Part shown: positions 54,368 to 62,826 of the stretch, one piece after another | Position numbering within the stretch: the first letter of the stretch is position 1 | Layout: every line of letters starts with the position of its first letter | Notes under the pieces: model-generated | What the model was told of the DNA's origin: nothing | What the model saw: the letters and a program-made list of their open reading frames with translations, nothing else | The model's database searches: none | Position numbers and translations under genes: made by a program | Assembly: GCA_946479925.1 (NCBI GenBank) | Contig: CAMLHK010000004.1 | Span: 34,035 to 98,034 of the forward strand | Origin: an uncultured Lactobacillus sp. | GTDB taxonomy: Bacteria; Bacillota; Bacilli; Lactobacillales; Lactobacillaceae | Reading direction: 5' to 3' | Length of the DNA stretch: 64,000 nt

Positions 54368-55696
54368 TTAATATTGACGGGTAAAATATGGTTGTGGCGT
54401 GTTAGAATCAGCGATTTTATCAGCCGCAAAAACAAATGGCGTCCATATTGCCAAAGCTATTAACATGTTAATAATAGAAAGAAGAATTGCACGCCAATCA
54501 TAATTGCACGCTAAAAATGGCCCAATAATTGGTGGCACAACTGTCGGCACTGCCACTTGCACCGGGTTGACTAAGTTCATCATACTTACACCATAGGCAA
54601 AAGCTACGTTAACTAGCGGTGCAAGCACAAACGGGATAAAGTACACAGGATTGAGCACAACGGGTAACCCAAAAATTATGGGTTCGTTAATATTAAAAAT
54701 TCCTGGAGCCAATGCAACTTTGGCAATCGTACGATAATCACTGCGTTTTGAAAACAGCAGAATAGCTACAATCAACATCAACGTGCCACCTGCCCCACCG
54801 AACCAGGCAAAGGCATCAAATGAACCCCGAACCCAAATAAAAGGCGCTTCTTTTCCCGCGCGAGCTGCAGTAACATTGACATTTTGTGCAGTCAGCCAGA
54901 TTGAGTCTAAAATCGGTGCCCAAACGCTTAGGCCATTGAAACCAAAAAAGCTGAAAATTTGCACTAACAAGGTCACAAGCATTACCATGCCAAAACCTTG
55001 ACCTAATTTTACCAGTGGAGTTTGGATTGAATTAAGGAGCCAATTGCCAAAGAAAGTACCTGTAATTGTCTGAAAAACAAAGTTAATCATGCCAACGCAG
55101 AAAATGGCAATGATAGCTGGAACAAGCGAATCAAAAGCCATTTGTTCCGCATAAGGCAAATTGGCTGACAGGTGAAGCTTAATTCGCGCTCTAAAGCAAA
55201 TTGCAAAAATTGTCACGCCAATTGTTCCAAATAAAATGGCGGTAAAAATTCCCGTAGTGGAAAATTGTGAGATATTAAAAGCTTTGTGAACAGGAATAAT
55301 TTTGCCGTTAACTTTAAGTTTGGTTAAATTGGCGATACTCATTGCTAAGGATGATAATGAAACAATTGCTCCAGCAACTGGGTCGACCTCCATGCTTTTT
55401 GCTAAGTGATAACCTAAAGACATTGACAAAAAGAGTGCAAATAAGGCAAATGTCCCCCGCCAGACAACGTTGCAGACTAAAGAAAAAGGCTGCATTGCCC
55501 ATGCAAAAGTTTTCCAGCCTAATTCGGTTTTGGCGGCAGCTATTAAGCTTTTAATCAGAACGGCCACTGAACCAGCAATAGTGATCGGCATCACGGAAAC
55601 AAATGCATCCCTTAATGCTACCAGCCAGTGAGTTTGTCCTAATTTATTTGCTAAAGGCAAAATATAGTCTTCCAGCCAAGCAACTAATCGACTCAT
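54368..55696 (-). CDS. PTS EIIC, lactose/cellobiose family
   Basis: 442 residues with about ten helices; the start LVALRDAFVSVMPITIAGS and the FNINEPIIFGLPVVLNPVYFIPF motif define the cellobiose-type EIIC. No EIIA or EIIB gene is adjacent, so it must borrow partners encoded elsewhere. It directly follows the helicase gene (two bases between stop and start region), an unusual partner, and is perhaps cotranscribed only by chance. A tRNA lies downstream. Confidence 0.9.
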   Translation of the reverse strand: MSRLVAWLEDYILPLANKLGQTHWLVALRDAFVSVMPITIAGSVAVLIKSLIAAAKTELGWKTFAWAMQPFSLVCNVVWRGTFALFALFLSMSLGYHLAKSMEVDPVAGAIVSLSSLAMSIANLTKLKVNGKIIPVHKAFNISQFSTTGIFTAILFGTIGVTIFAICFRARIKLHLSANLPYAEQMAFDSLVPAIIAIFCVGMINFVFQTITGTFFGNWLLNSIQTPLVKLGQGFGMVMLVTLLVQIFSFFGFNGLSVWAPILDSIWLTAQNVNVTAARAGKEAPFIWVRGSFDAFAWFGGAGGTLMLIVAILLFSKRSDYRTIAKVALAPGIFNINEPIIFGLPVVLNPVYFIPFVLAPLVNVAFAYGVSMMNLVNPVQVAVPTVVPPIIGPFLACNYDWRAILLSIINMLIALAIWTPFVFAADKIADSNTPQPYFTRQY

Positions 55697-55698
55697 TT

Positions 55699-56925
55699 TT
55701 ACTCCTTTCTTTTTAAATAATGAGGATGATACCCCTTATTTTTATTTTTACGCTTTTTATGTTTTTCTTTTGCAGCAACATGCTGCTTTTGTTCATTTAT
55801 GTCCCCTTTTTTATTTTCCTTTTTACGTGGCATTTTGGTAGACAAATGAAACCCAGCAAAATATACCCGCTCAATTTTAACACTCCGAGCAAGTAACTTC
55901 TTCAGATCGCGAAAATCGTGGTCGTCACCTATGCTTACAACGAATCCCTTTGCGCCCATGCGGCCAGTTCGACCAGCACGGTGCATATAAGTGTTAAATT
56001 CGCTAGGAATGTCGTAATTAACCACATAAGTAACACCAGGAATATCTAAACCACGAGCCGCTAAATCCGTTGCTAACAGTAACTTGATTTTTCCGACTTT
56101 AAAATCATTCAGAGTTGCTGCTCTGTTTTGCTTGCCAAAATCATTAGCCAAGATACCAAATTTAGTTTTAGTGTGTGCTAAAATGCCTGCAAAGCGCATC
56201 ATAGTTTGGTTGGAATCAAAAAACAAAATTCCTTTAAAACCATCAAGACGCATTAAGCGCTGAATAAAATCAATTTTATGGGCATTATCTATTTGTAAAA
56301 AATAATTTGCTACAGTTGATTTCTGCCCCGGTCTAACATCAATTGTAATAAACTTACGGGCAAAAATATCTTCTGCTTGTTTGGTTATTTCAGTTTCTGT
56401 AGCCCCAAACAGCAAGATTTGCGCATCTGCGGCCAAATTTTGTCCTAAAGCACTCAACAATTCCATTTTATTAAACTCTAACACATCGTCAGCTTCGTCG
56501 ATAATTAAAGTTTTTATCTGATTAACTTTAATACGATTAGCCGAAAAGAAATCGAAAAAACGTCCTGGTGTGGCAACTACTACTTCAGGATGTTTTTTCT
56601 TCAAGTTGTCTTCCTGCCGCTTGCGATTGCCAGCCCCTACAAGCGTTATGCCTGTTAAGCCAAGGGCGTTAATAAATGGGTTAATAGCGTGGCGAATTTG
56701 TACCGCCAGCTCTGTTGTGGGAGCAATAATCACTAAACTATTGGGTTTATTTTTTTCGACCTTTTCTAATGATGGCAATGCATAAGCCAAGGTCTTTCCC
56801 GTACCCGTCTTAGCAAGAGCTATACAACTTGCACCATTTAAAATAGGGGTGCGTGTTTCTTGCTGAATCAAAGTTGGTTCAGTCATTTTTAATCTGGTTA
56901 AAACTGCTTGAATTTCTTTTTTCAT
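55699..56925 (-). CDS. DEAD-box RNA helicase
   Basis: 408 residues. Motifs: Q-motif region PTLIQQETRTPIL, I AKTGTGKT, Ia PTTELAVQ, II IIDEADDV (DEAD), III FGATE (where SAT is usual), IV GILFFDSN, V TDLAARGLDIPGV, VI HRAGRTGRMG. A Lys-rich C-terminal tail (KEKHKKRKNKNKGYHPHYLKRKE) should bind RNA. Resembles CshB/YfmL-type cold-shock helicases. The start overlaps the end of the upstream GH25-like gene by one base. Confidence 0.93.
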   Translation of the reverse strand: MKKEIQAVLTRLKMTEPTLIQQETRTPILNGASCIALAKTGTGKTLAYALPSLEKVEKNKPNSLVIIAPTTELAVQIRHAINPFINALGLTGITLVGAGNRKRQEDNLKKKHPEVVVATPGRFFDFFSANRIKVNQIKTLIIDEADDVLEFNKMELLSALGQNLAADAQILLFGATETEITKQAEDIFARKFITIDVRPGQKSTVANYFLQIDNAHKIDFIQRLMRLDGFKGILFFDSNQTMMRFAGILAHTKTKFGILANDFGKQNRAATLNDFKVGKIKLLLATDLAARGLDIPGVTYVVNYDIPSEFNTYMHRAGRTGRMGAKGFVVSIGDDHDFRDLKKLLARSVKIERVYFAGFHLSTKMPRKKENKKGDINEQKQHVAAKEKHKKRKNKNKGYHPHYLKRKE

Positions 56926-57632
56926 TATTGTGTTAACTGTCCGTATTTTTCTTTATATTGGGTAACCGTGCCATTGTATGTTAACATAACTACCCCATCT
57001 TCTAAGTTCTTAACTGATTTTACCCGTCCGTCATTGGTATAGCGCCAAAAAGCATACTGCATTTTATCTGGTGCTTTTCTGCCACCAGTAATAAATTGCA
57101 CATCATGCGGAAAATACTTTTTGTACTTTACAGCAACATCTACTATGACCCGTTTATTCAATCTTAAAAGCATACCGGTAAATTGCGCCATTTGTTTGAT
57201 ATAAGCGATATCATAGTCATCAATTGCAGGTTTAATCCAGATCGGCAAACTACCGGTATCAGTGCCTACTTTTTTCAAAAAATATTGGTAATGTTGCATG
57301 GGTGTAGATTCATTACTGTAGGCAATCACTGTCCCAAAAGCTAATTTTGTTCCTAATACTTGATCCCGATATAATAAATAATCATCGTCAAAGTATGACC
57401 GCCCCTGTGTGCTTCTCAAATAGACAAATGAAATGCCGTTGGCTTGCAACTCATGTAAATCAATATAGCCATAATCCTGATTTAATTCCACACCGATCGC
57501 ACTCGCATTACCATTTGGTGGCAAAGTAGTTTGATTGCGCATATTCGCTATACCCGTGAGAAGAAGGACGATTGCAACGATGAGCAAAATTAAAATCGCG
57601 GGTAACGTAAACTTATGATGAAACCTTTTCAT
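56925..57632 (-). CDS. GH25 lysozyme-like protein with altered catalytic residues, membrane-anchored
   Basis: 235 residues. An N-terminal membrane anchor (about 10-30) is followed by a GH25-type barrel: AIGVELNQDYGYIDLHELQ, ISFVYLRSTQGRSYFDDDY, then QYAFWRYTNDGRV near the end. In active GH25 lysozymes the first motif has GIDVS with a catalytic Asp and the middle strand ends in DxE; here the corresponding stretches read GVELN and PIWIKPAID, so hydrolysis may be weak or lost. It is followed by and coupled to the DEAD-box helicase gene. Confidence 0.8.
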   Translation of the reverse strand: MKRFHHKFTLPAILILLIVAIVLLLTGIANMRNQTTLPPNGNASAIGVELNQDYGYIDLHELQANGISFVYLRSTQGRSYFDDDYLLYRDQVLGTKLAFGTVIAYSNESTPMQHYQYFLKKVGTDTGSLPIWIKPAIDDYDIAYIKQMAQFTGMLLRLNKRVIVDVAVKYKKYFPHDVQFITGGRKAPDKMQYAFWRYTNDGRVKSVKNLEDGVVMLTYNGTVTQYKEKYGQLTQ

Positions 57633-57714
57633 CTTTTTCTCCGATAATTTTTTCTACACCTGTACATTATAGCAATTTTTTTGCTATACTTGCCAACTAC
57701 AATCTTAACAATAA

Positions 57715-57747
57715 AAAAGTGACCGGCTTTACGGTCGGTCAACTTTT
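57715..57747 (-). terminator. Terminator of the D-hydroxyacid dehydrogenase gene
   Basis: A GC-rich stem GACCG/CGGTC extended by AAAAGT/ACTTTT with one bulge, T run on the minus strand, 20 bases after the stop. Confidence 0.8.
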
Positions 57748-57768
57748 AAACTAAAAATAAACTATGAG

Positions 57769-58770
57769 CTATTCTTCAACTAAGTAAACTGGTTTTTGAC
57801 CATTTAATACTCGTTTAACGTCTGTCATACTGTGTTCAATCATGTTTTTGACGGAAGTCTTCGTGTAGTACGCGGAGTGAGGCGTAAAGACTACGTTAGG
57901 CATTTTAGCTAATTCCTGGTACTCAACTGGCAATTCGGAAATATCCTTAAATTTCTTCATCACAATTGCTTCTTCACCAGTCATCACATCCAATGAAGCT
58001 CCAGCAATCTCTTTATTCTTGAGCGCTGCAATTAGATCCTGTGTGTTAACCAAAGGCCCTCTAGCCGCATTAATCAAATATGCAGTATCCTTCATTTCCT
58101 TAAATTGCTTGGCACTAATCATATCTTCCATTGAAGGTTCTAAAGGTGTATGCAAGGTCAAAATATCAGCATTTTTAACCACAGTATCAAAGTCTGTATA
58201 CTCTAAAAATGCCTCATTAGCAGGATTTTCAACCAAGTCATAGCCAATCACTTTAGCGCCCAAGGCATGAAACATTTCTGCCACACAAGAACCGATACGA
58301 CCAACACCAATGATACCTATAGTCTGGTTATAGATCTCGTCACTCATTAAATTCTCTTCACGAACAAAGTTAAGGTGTTCCTTTTCATTATCTAAAATAG
58401 GACCCCATTTTCTTAACAAGTACATTGCAGATGTCAGAGTGTTCTCAGCCACTGCACGTGGAGAATATGCCGGTGTATTCGTTACAATCATATGATATTT
58501 ATGAACAAAGTCAAAATTGATAATATTATAACCCACAGACCTTAAAGCGATTTGCTTAATTCCATATGAGCTCAATTTACGATAGACCTCTTCCTCATCT
58601 ATGTCAAAGACCTGCAAAACGCTGACAACATCATAACCTTGCGCCATCTCCACAGTCTTAGCATCAAGCTTGTCATCAGTTGTTACTAAATCATCTTCTG
58701 GATGATTTTGGTTCCACTTATCTACATAGACCTGCTGCTCCGGGGTCATATTGTAAAGTAAAGCTTTCAT
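57769..58770 (-). CDS. D-2-hydroxyacid dehydrogenase, D-lactate dehydrogenase-like
   Basis: 333 residues, the length of D-LDH. The NAD loop is IGIIGVGRIGSCVAEMF (about 150), and the catalytic trio lies in INAARGPLVN (Arg), SLDVMTGEE (Glu) and TPHSAYYT (His). AYYT replaces the AFYT/AWYS seen in D-LDH, and the protein could be a D-LDH or a branched-chain 2-hydroxyacid dehydrogenase. A GGAGGATTAATA site precedes the ATG. Stands alone with its terminator. Confidence 0.9.
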   Translation of the reverse strand: MKALLYNMTPEQQVYVDKWNQNHPEDDLVTTDDKLDAKTVEMAQGYDVVSVLQVFDIDEEEVYRKLSSYGIKQIALRSVGYNIINFDFVHKYHMIVTNTPAYSPRAVAENTLTSAMYLLRKWGPILDNEKEHLNFVREENLMSDEIYNQTIGIIGVGRIGSCVAEMFHALGAKVIGYDLVENPANEAFLEYTDFDTVVKNADILTLHTPLEPSMEDMISAKQFKEMKDTAYLINAARGPLVNTQDLIAALKNKEIAGASLDVMTGEEAIVMKKFKDISELPVEYQELAKMPNVVFTPHSAYYTKTSVKNMIEHSMTDVKRVLNGQKPVYLVEE

Positions 58771-58872
58771 TATTAATCCTCCTTTTGGATAAAAAATTAT
58801 ATCTCTTATTGTATCTAAAATTAGGATAAAATTAAAGATAAATTTTAAAAAAGAGCGATTAATAATTTTTAT

Positions 58873-59034
58873 TTAAAAATAAGCTGGAATATATATCCAG
58901 TACTTTTTCCTGTCGATTTTAACATAGGACATCCAACTGTTCACTACGCTAGCAGGTTTTGCATTAATAGTAACAATGGTGACAGGTCCCTCATAATTCA
59001 TGAAGTCTAAAAATTTTGATTCATTTTTTCTCCC
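58873..59034 (-). pseudogene. Possible C-terminal remnant of a surface-layer (SLAP-like) protein
   Basis: The minus-strand frame ending at 58873 reads VTIVTINAKPASVV then SWMSYVKIDRKKYWI, which resembles the last repeat of Lactobacillus SLAP surface proteins. No plausible start is present: the frame to 59097 crosses the amidohydrolase terminator, and an ATG with a ribosome site at about 59022 is in another frame. Probably a leftover fragment; the assignment is weak. Confidence 0.3.
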
Positions 59035-59038
59035 CCAT

Positions 59039-59074
59039 AATAAAAAAGCTACTTTTTCAGTAGCTTCTTTTATT
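59039..59074 (-). terminator. Terminator after the amidohydrolase
   Basis: AAGCTACT/AGTAGCTT stem extended by A/T pairs with one bulge and a T run on the minus strand, 42 bases past the restored stop of the amidohydrolase. Confidence 0.75.
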
Positions 59075-59115
59075 ATGGAACACTTGTTCGCAATCACAAA
59101 ATAATGTGCTTTTCT

Positions 59116-60299
59116 TTAGTAAGCTCTTTTGCCCTTTTTGTAAACCGCTTTGTCTTTTTGGACAACCGCGCTGATCTTTTCTAACGGATTTTCATCCAAT
59201 ACCAAAAAGTCAGCGTATTTGCCTTCTTCTAAAGAACCATATTCTTATCTATTTTTAGTAGCTTAGCAGAATTATAGCTAGTTTCTAAAGCTTCAAAATT
59301 AGTGAAACCTTGTTCTACCAGTAAAGGTAATTCTTGCGGAGTCATCGTGAAGTCATTAAATGGTGTGCCGGCATCAGTACCCAGAGTAATTTTGACACCA
59401 GCATTTTTGGCCTTGGTAATATTACCGCGCAGATCTTTCCAAGCTGCCGCAATTTTATTCATTTCCCAGTCTGGAATTTTGCCGGGAGCATATTCGATGA
59501 ATGCCCAAGCACCAACTATTGTTGGGGTCAAGTATGTTCCTTTTTCAATCATCAGCTTAATTTCTTCATCATTAACGTAGAAGCCGTGCTCAATGCTGTC
59601 AACGCCGGCCTTAATCGCATTCAAAATTCCTGGATTGCCTTCCGCATGTGCGGCCACAGTTAAACCCTTGTGGTGAGCTTCTTCGACTGCAACGTGCATT
59701 TCAGCTTCACTTAATTGAGGATCATCAAGAGAATCGTTTTCCGTCATGACGCCACCTGTGGCCATCACTTTAATTGCTTTGGCGCCGGCTTTAATTCCCT
59801 GACGCACAGCTTTACGCATTTCATCTGGTGAATCAACCAACACACCAAAATTAGGTAAATCGCCGTGTCCCCCAGTCATAGAAAACGGGTGTCCTGCTGG
59901 CACGATTTCTGGCACCTTAGTTAACTTATTTTTCTTAATTAAATTATTAAGAGCAATATCAATATTATACGTGCTGCCGCATTCACGAATATAGGTGACA
60001 CCAGATTTCAATAAATCATGCAAATGTTTTACTGCACGAACCGTAGAAGATACCACATCAGATTCACTACCACCATCGGGGGTCAAAGGATCCATAATAA
60101 TATGTGTATGGCAATTGATTAGACCAGGAATCACATATTTATTGTGTAAATCTACCGTCTGATCAGCCTCAGGTGCAATACCCTCACCTATTTTGGTAAT
60201 CTTGCCGCTTTCATCATCAACCACCAACGTGGTATTAGATTGAATTTTATCATCAATCCCGTTAAACAAATTAACGTTAGTATAAGCAGTTTTAGTCAT
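59116..60299 (-). pseudogene. Amidohydrolase (imidazolonepropionase-like), frameshifted near the C-terminus
   Basis: The first 356 codons encode a metal-dependent amidohydrolase: NCHTHIIMDP (metal His-x-His), AIKVMATGGVM (bridging Lys), AAHAEGNPGI and SIEHGFYV (His), and GTDAGTPFND (Asp). The frame closes at 59229. One base out of frame, sequence continues with GSLEEGKYADFLVLDENPLE and ends KKGKRAY at 59116-59118, exactly the expected family C-terminus. A single missing base near 59237-59250 explains both. Family members act on N-acyl or dipeptide substrates such as Xaa-Pro; the substrate is unknown. A GGAGG site and a T-box leader lie upstream. Confidence 0.85.
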
Positions 60300-60324
60300 C
60301 TAAAAAACCTCCAAATTTTTGTAT

Positions 60325-60590
60325 AAAAAAAGCACTCATCCTTTTCTTCTTAAGGACGAGTGCTCGCGTTACCACCTTTTATTCATTTATTACTCACGTA
60401 ATAAACCTCATTAACTATCAAACAATAGCTTGCAAAAATAACGGATGCAACTCCGCTACTGGCTGATTATCACCAATAGACATCAATTAGAAGCCCATGT
60501 TCACTACTTATTGCTAGCTGACTTTCACCAACTTATCAGCTCTCTTTATTAGTAATAAAATAGTTACTCTGCTTTGCAAGATGTTTGCTA
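60325..60590 (-). promoter_or_regulatory. T-box leader (tRNA-sensing riboswitch) of the amidohydrolase
   Basis: On the minus strand, stem I has the GTTGGTGAAAG apical element closed by AGCTGA/TCAGCT (60516-60541). The T-box AAGGTGGTAACGCG (about 60366-60379) can pair into an antiterminator, and a terminator stem (60331-60364, GCACTCGTCC against GGATGAGTGC) plus seven T follows. The TGGT bulge fits a tRNA with A73. The specifier region GAACATGGGC allows ATG (Met) or CAT (His); ATG fits the common GAAC-codon spacing better. Confidence 0.88.
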
Positions 60591-60604
60591 TTTAATTTAC
60601 TTTT

Positions 60605-60633
60605 AATCTATCATTTTTTCTTAATTATGTCAA
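60605..60633 (-). promoter_or_regulatory. Promoter of the T-box leader
   Basis: On the minus strand, -35 TTGACA (60628-60633), a 17-base spacer and -10-like TAGATT (60605-60610), just upstream of the T-box. Confidence 0.65.
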
Positions 60634-61514
60634 CTCCATAAAAGAAAAATAAAGATTAGGCGGTACTCTTCCGGGGGTATAGCATAAATAACTTCACTAA
60701 AGAGCAGTAAAAATTATTCGCTAAAACGACTTTTCGTTTTAGTCATGCTTTACTGATGCTTTTAAAATCATAGTCTCGTTTAACATGATGATATTGCTTT
60801 TATTTAGTTTATTGCTAAGTAATTAATAACTCCTTTACTACTCGCACCTCCAAATACGATTTTAAAATTAGTTATTAATACTCCTATTTTGATGTTCAGT
60901 CAGAATGCTAATAATTAATCTATCCCTACTCATATGCGTTTTTTATAAAATTAGTTCCTAACCAGCTTTTCCCGAGTGATTAACTAACAATCCTTTTTCC
61001 TGAAAGGGGATAAAATATAGCCTCAACTTTTTGCTACAATCAATTGCTATTTTATTTCAACGGTGATGAGATATTAGCAGATTTATCTATAAATGACTTA
61101 AAATCTATATTAAAAATCATTGACTAAATAAATATCTTTTATTCCAACTTAAACAGCAGTTTTTGAGAATTTAGGTTTATACACAAGAAAGAAAGATACT
61201 ATAAATAATACAAGATAAAGTTACATATTTTTGAATCATTATCACAGTTAAACTTATAACTACTAACTACTTTTTTAACATCAGCTTTGTTACCATCATT
61301 AGCTGCGTTCAGGTCTTTAATTCTTGGTGCATTTAAAGCAATATCATAGTCCTGATCGGAGATTAACGGCAACGAAAAAGATTTTACAATGAAAGACTAA
61401 ATAATTTAACCAATTAAATTCACAAATAAAAATATTTACCTTTTGTTAATAATTTAATGGTATTTATTTAATAAATATATACAAACAAATAACTCGTATG
61501 TCTTTAATATAAAA
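60634..61514. other. 880-base non-coding stretch with probable gene remnants
   Basis: No intact gene. The minus strand has two short open pieces that look protein-like: one at 60806-60900 reading FKIVFGGASSKGVINYLAIN, and one at 61205-61400 reading DYDIALNAPRIKDLNAAND. Neither has a credible start and I recognise no family. A long imperfect hairpin lies at 60705-60755. The rest is AT-rich without signals. Most likely decayed genes. Confidence 0.5.
60705..60755. repeat. Nested inverted repeat
   Basis: Outer arms CAGTAAA and TTTACTG (60705-60711, 60749-60755) enclose a nine-bp perfect hairpin CTAAAACGA/TCGTTTTAG (60721-60729, 60734-60742). No T tract follows on either strand, so it is not an ordinary terminator. 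Confidence 0.5.
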
Positions 61515-61541
61515 AAGACGCAAATTGCTAATTTGCGTCTT
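61515..61541 (-). terminator. Terminator of the YbaK-type deacylase gene
   Basis: A perfect 12-bp stem (61515-61526 with 61530-61541, three-base loop) with T run on the minus strand, 25 bases after the stop. Confidence 0.85.
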
Positions 61542-61565
61542 AATATTCAGCAGTTATTGTTGGGG

Positions 61566-62051
61566 CTACATTTTCACTACTTTGACTGGATTGCCCAAGT
61601 CCTTTATGACTTTAAGCAAATCTTGCGGATCTACCCAAATAGTAGCTGTATTGTCATTGGGATGAACAGCGACTCTAGGCTGGTCACTAAAATATGAATC
61701 TAAGTAAAAGGGTATTTCACGGCGAGAATCGTTTAACAAACCCAAAGGTGTAACTGAGCCAGGTTCTAAACCTAATTTCTCATTTAAATCCTTTGGCGAG
61801 GCAAAACTAAGCCTGCGGGTGCCATTTTCTTCACGAAATTGTTGTAAGTTGACTCTTTTATCGCCCTTAATCGTCAAAAGATAATAGTTACGTTTCTTAT
61901 CATCCCTCACAAACAGATTTTTAGCATCTGCTTCAGGATGTGGTAGAGCAATCTTTTCCATTTCTGCCATATTGTAGACAGCTGGATGCTCCACTATCTC
62001 ATATTTAATTCCGCGTTGATCAAGGTAATATAATGTTTCTTTTTTGTTCAT
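61566..62051 (-). CDS. Prolyl-tRNA-deacylase-like (YbaK/ProX family) protein
   Basis: 161 residues of the free-standing editing domain related to the ProRS INS domain: YEIVEHPAVYNMAEMEK, the lysine strand AKNLFVRDDKKRNYYLLT and GSVTPLGLLND with the conserved GxxxP element. Such proteins (PrdX, ProXp-ala) remove mischarged alanine or cysteine from tRNA-Pro in trans. Alone, with its own terminator. Confidence 0.88.
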   Translation of the reverse strand: MNKKETLYYLDQRGIKYEIVEHPAVYNMAEMEKIALPHPEADAKNLFVRDDKKRNYYLLTIKGDKRVNLQQFREENGTRRLSFASPKDLNEKLGLEPGSVTPLGLLNDSRREIPFYLDSYFSDQPRVAVHPNDNTATIWVDPQDLLKVIKDLGNPVKVVKM

Positions 62052-62092
62052 TTGGTGTTATTTTCTTAAAAGATGCTATTTTGAATCTTACT

Positions 62093-62429
62093 TCATAACT
62101 TACCAGTAGAAAGTTCCTTATGATTGGTGATAGTTACCATCCTTAAACGCTTTTTGGCATCCACCTGATAATAAATTACTAGTAAATCATTAAGAACATG
62201 AAATTCGTGATACCCAGTCCAGGTTCTGCAAAAGTTTATGATCATCAAATGCACTATCTAGTTCTTTTCCCATAGCTAGGATTTCAAAAACATACCTAGT
62301 TATCATCCTTGCATCCATTGTATCAACAGAAGAAAGATTAAACATACTTTGTAAATTATCCATTCTTTTTACAAAAGATTTTTCAAAACGCACTTCATAT
62401 TTTAATTTTCTGTCCACCGCTTTTTCCAA
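62093..62429 (-). pseudogene. YafQ/RelE-type mRNA interferase toxin, frameshifted
   Basis: The N-terminal half (KYEVRFEKSFVKRMDNLQ ... FDDHKLLQNL) is in frame from a TTG or GTG at 62429/62417 overlapping the antitoxin end, and stops prematurely at 62190. Shifted by one base, the sequence continues TGYHEFHVLNDLLVIYYQV and ends HKELSTGKL at 62093-62095, which is the conserved YafQ C-terminus with its catalytic-region histidines. Removing one G at CTGGACTGGG (about 62214-62222) restores the spacing DH-x-L-x-x-x-x-x-G-Y-x-E-x-H of the family. Active product is not expected unless by frameshifting. Confidence 0.8.
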
Positions 62430-62707
62430 TCATCTAGATTATCTACTTTAATACTACTATCCTTAATCAATCCTAACTCTTCAGCTTTAGCTATTACTAT
62501 CGCCTTTTCAACTTCGGAAGGTAAATTTGTATCTGATATATTATCCTTTTTACGATTTAAAGGATAACTAAATCCTTTATCATGGTTAAACTGAGAGATA
62601 AGCATTTTAACTACCGTTGCAGCTGTTAAGCCAATTTTCTTGGCATTGTCATCTAATTCTTGCTTTTCTTTTTTATCTAATCTAATTCCAAATTGTATAG
62701 TCGACAT
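62402..62707 (-). CDS. RelB/DinJ-family antitoxin
   Basis: 101 residues. The N-terminus STIQFGIRLDKKEKQELDDN and KIGLTAATVVKMLISQ is the ribbon-helix-helix DNA-binding domain of RelB/DinJ antitoxins; the C-terminal part (DNLDDWKKRWTEN) would wrap the toxin. It overlaps the toxin gene by about 28 bases, the classic arrangement. The antitoxin frame is intact while the toxin is not. Confidence 0.85.
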   Translation of the reverse strand: MSTIQFGIRLDKKEKQELDDNAKKIGLTAATVVKMLISQFNHDKGFSYPLNRKKDNISDTNLPSEVEKAIVIAKAEELGLIKDSSIKVDNLDDWKKRWTEN

Positions 62708-62826
62708 AGTATCACCTTACTTATAAAGCAGCAATTACTAACTAAATAATAGCAAGTGTTAACGTTTGTTATTAAACTTATAACATAAAAAAGTAATAAC
62801 AATAAATTAGTTAACGTAAAGGTTAC

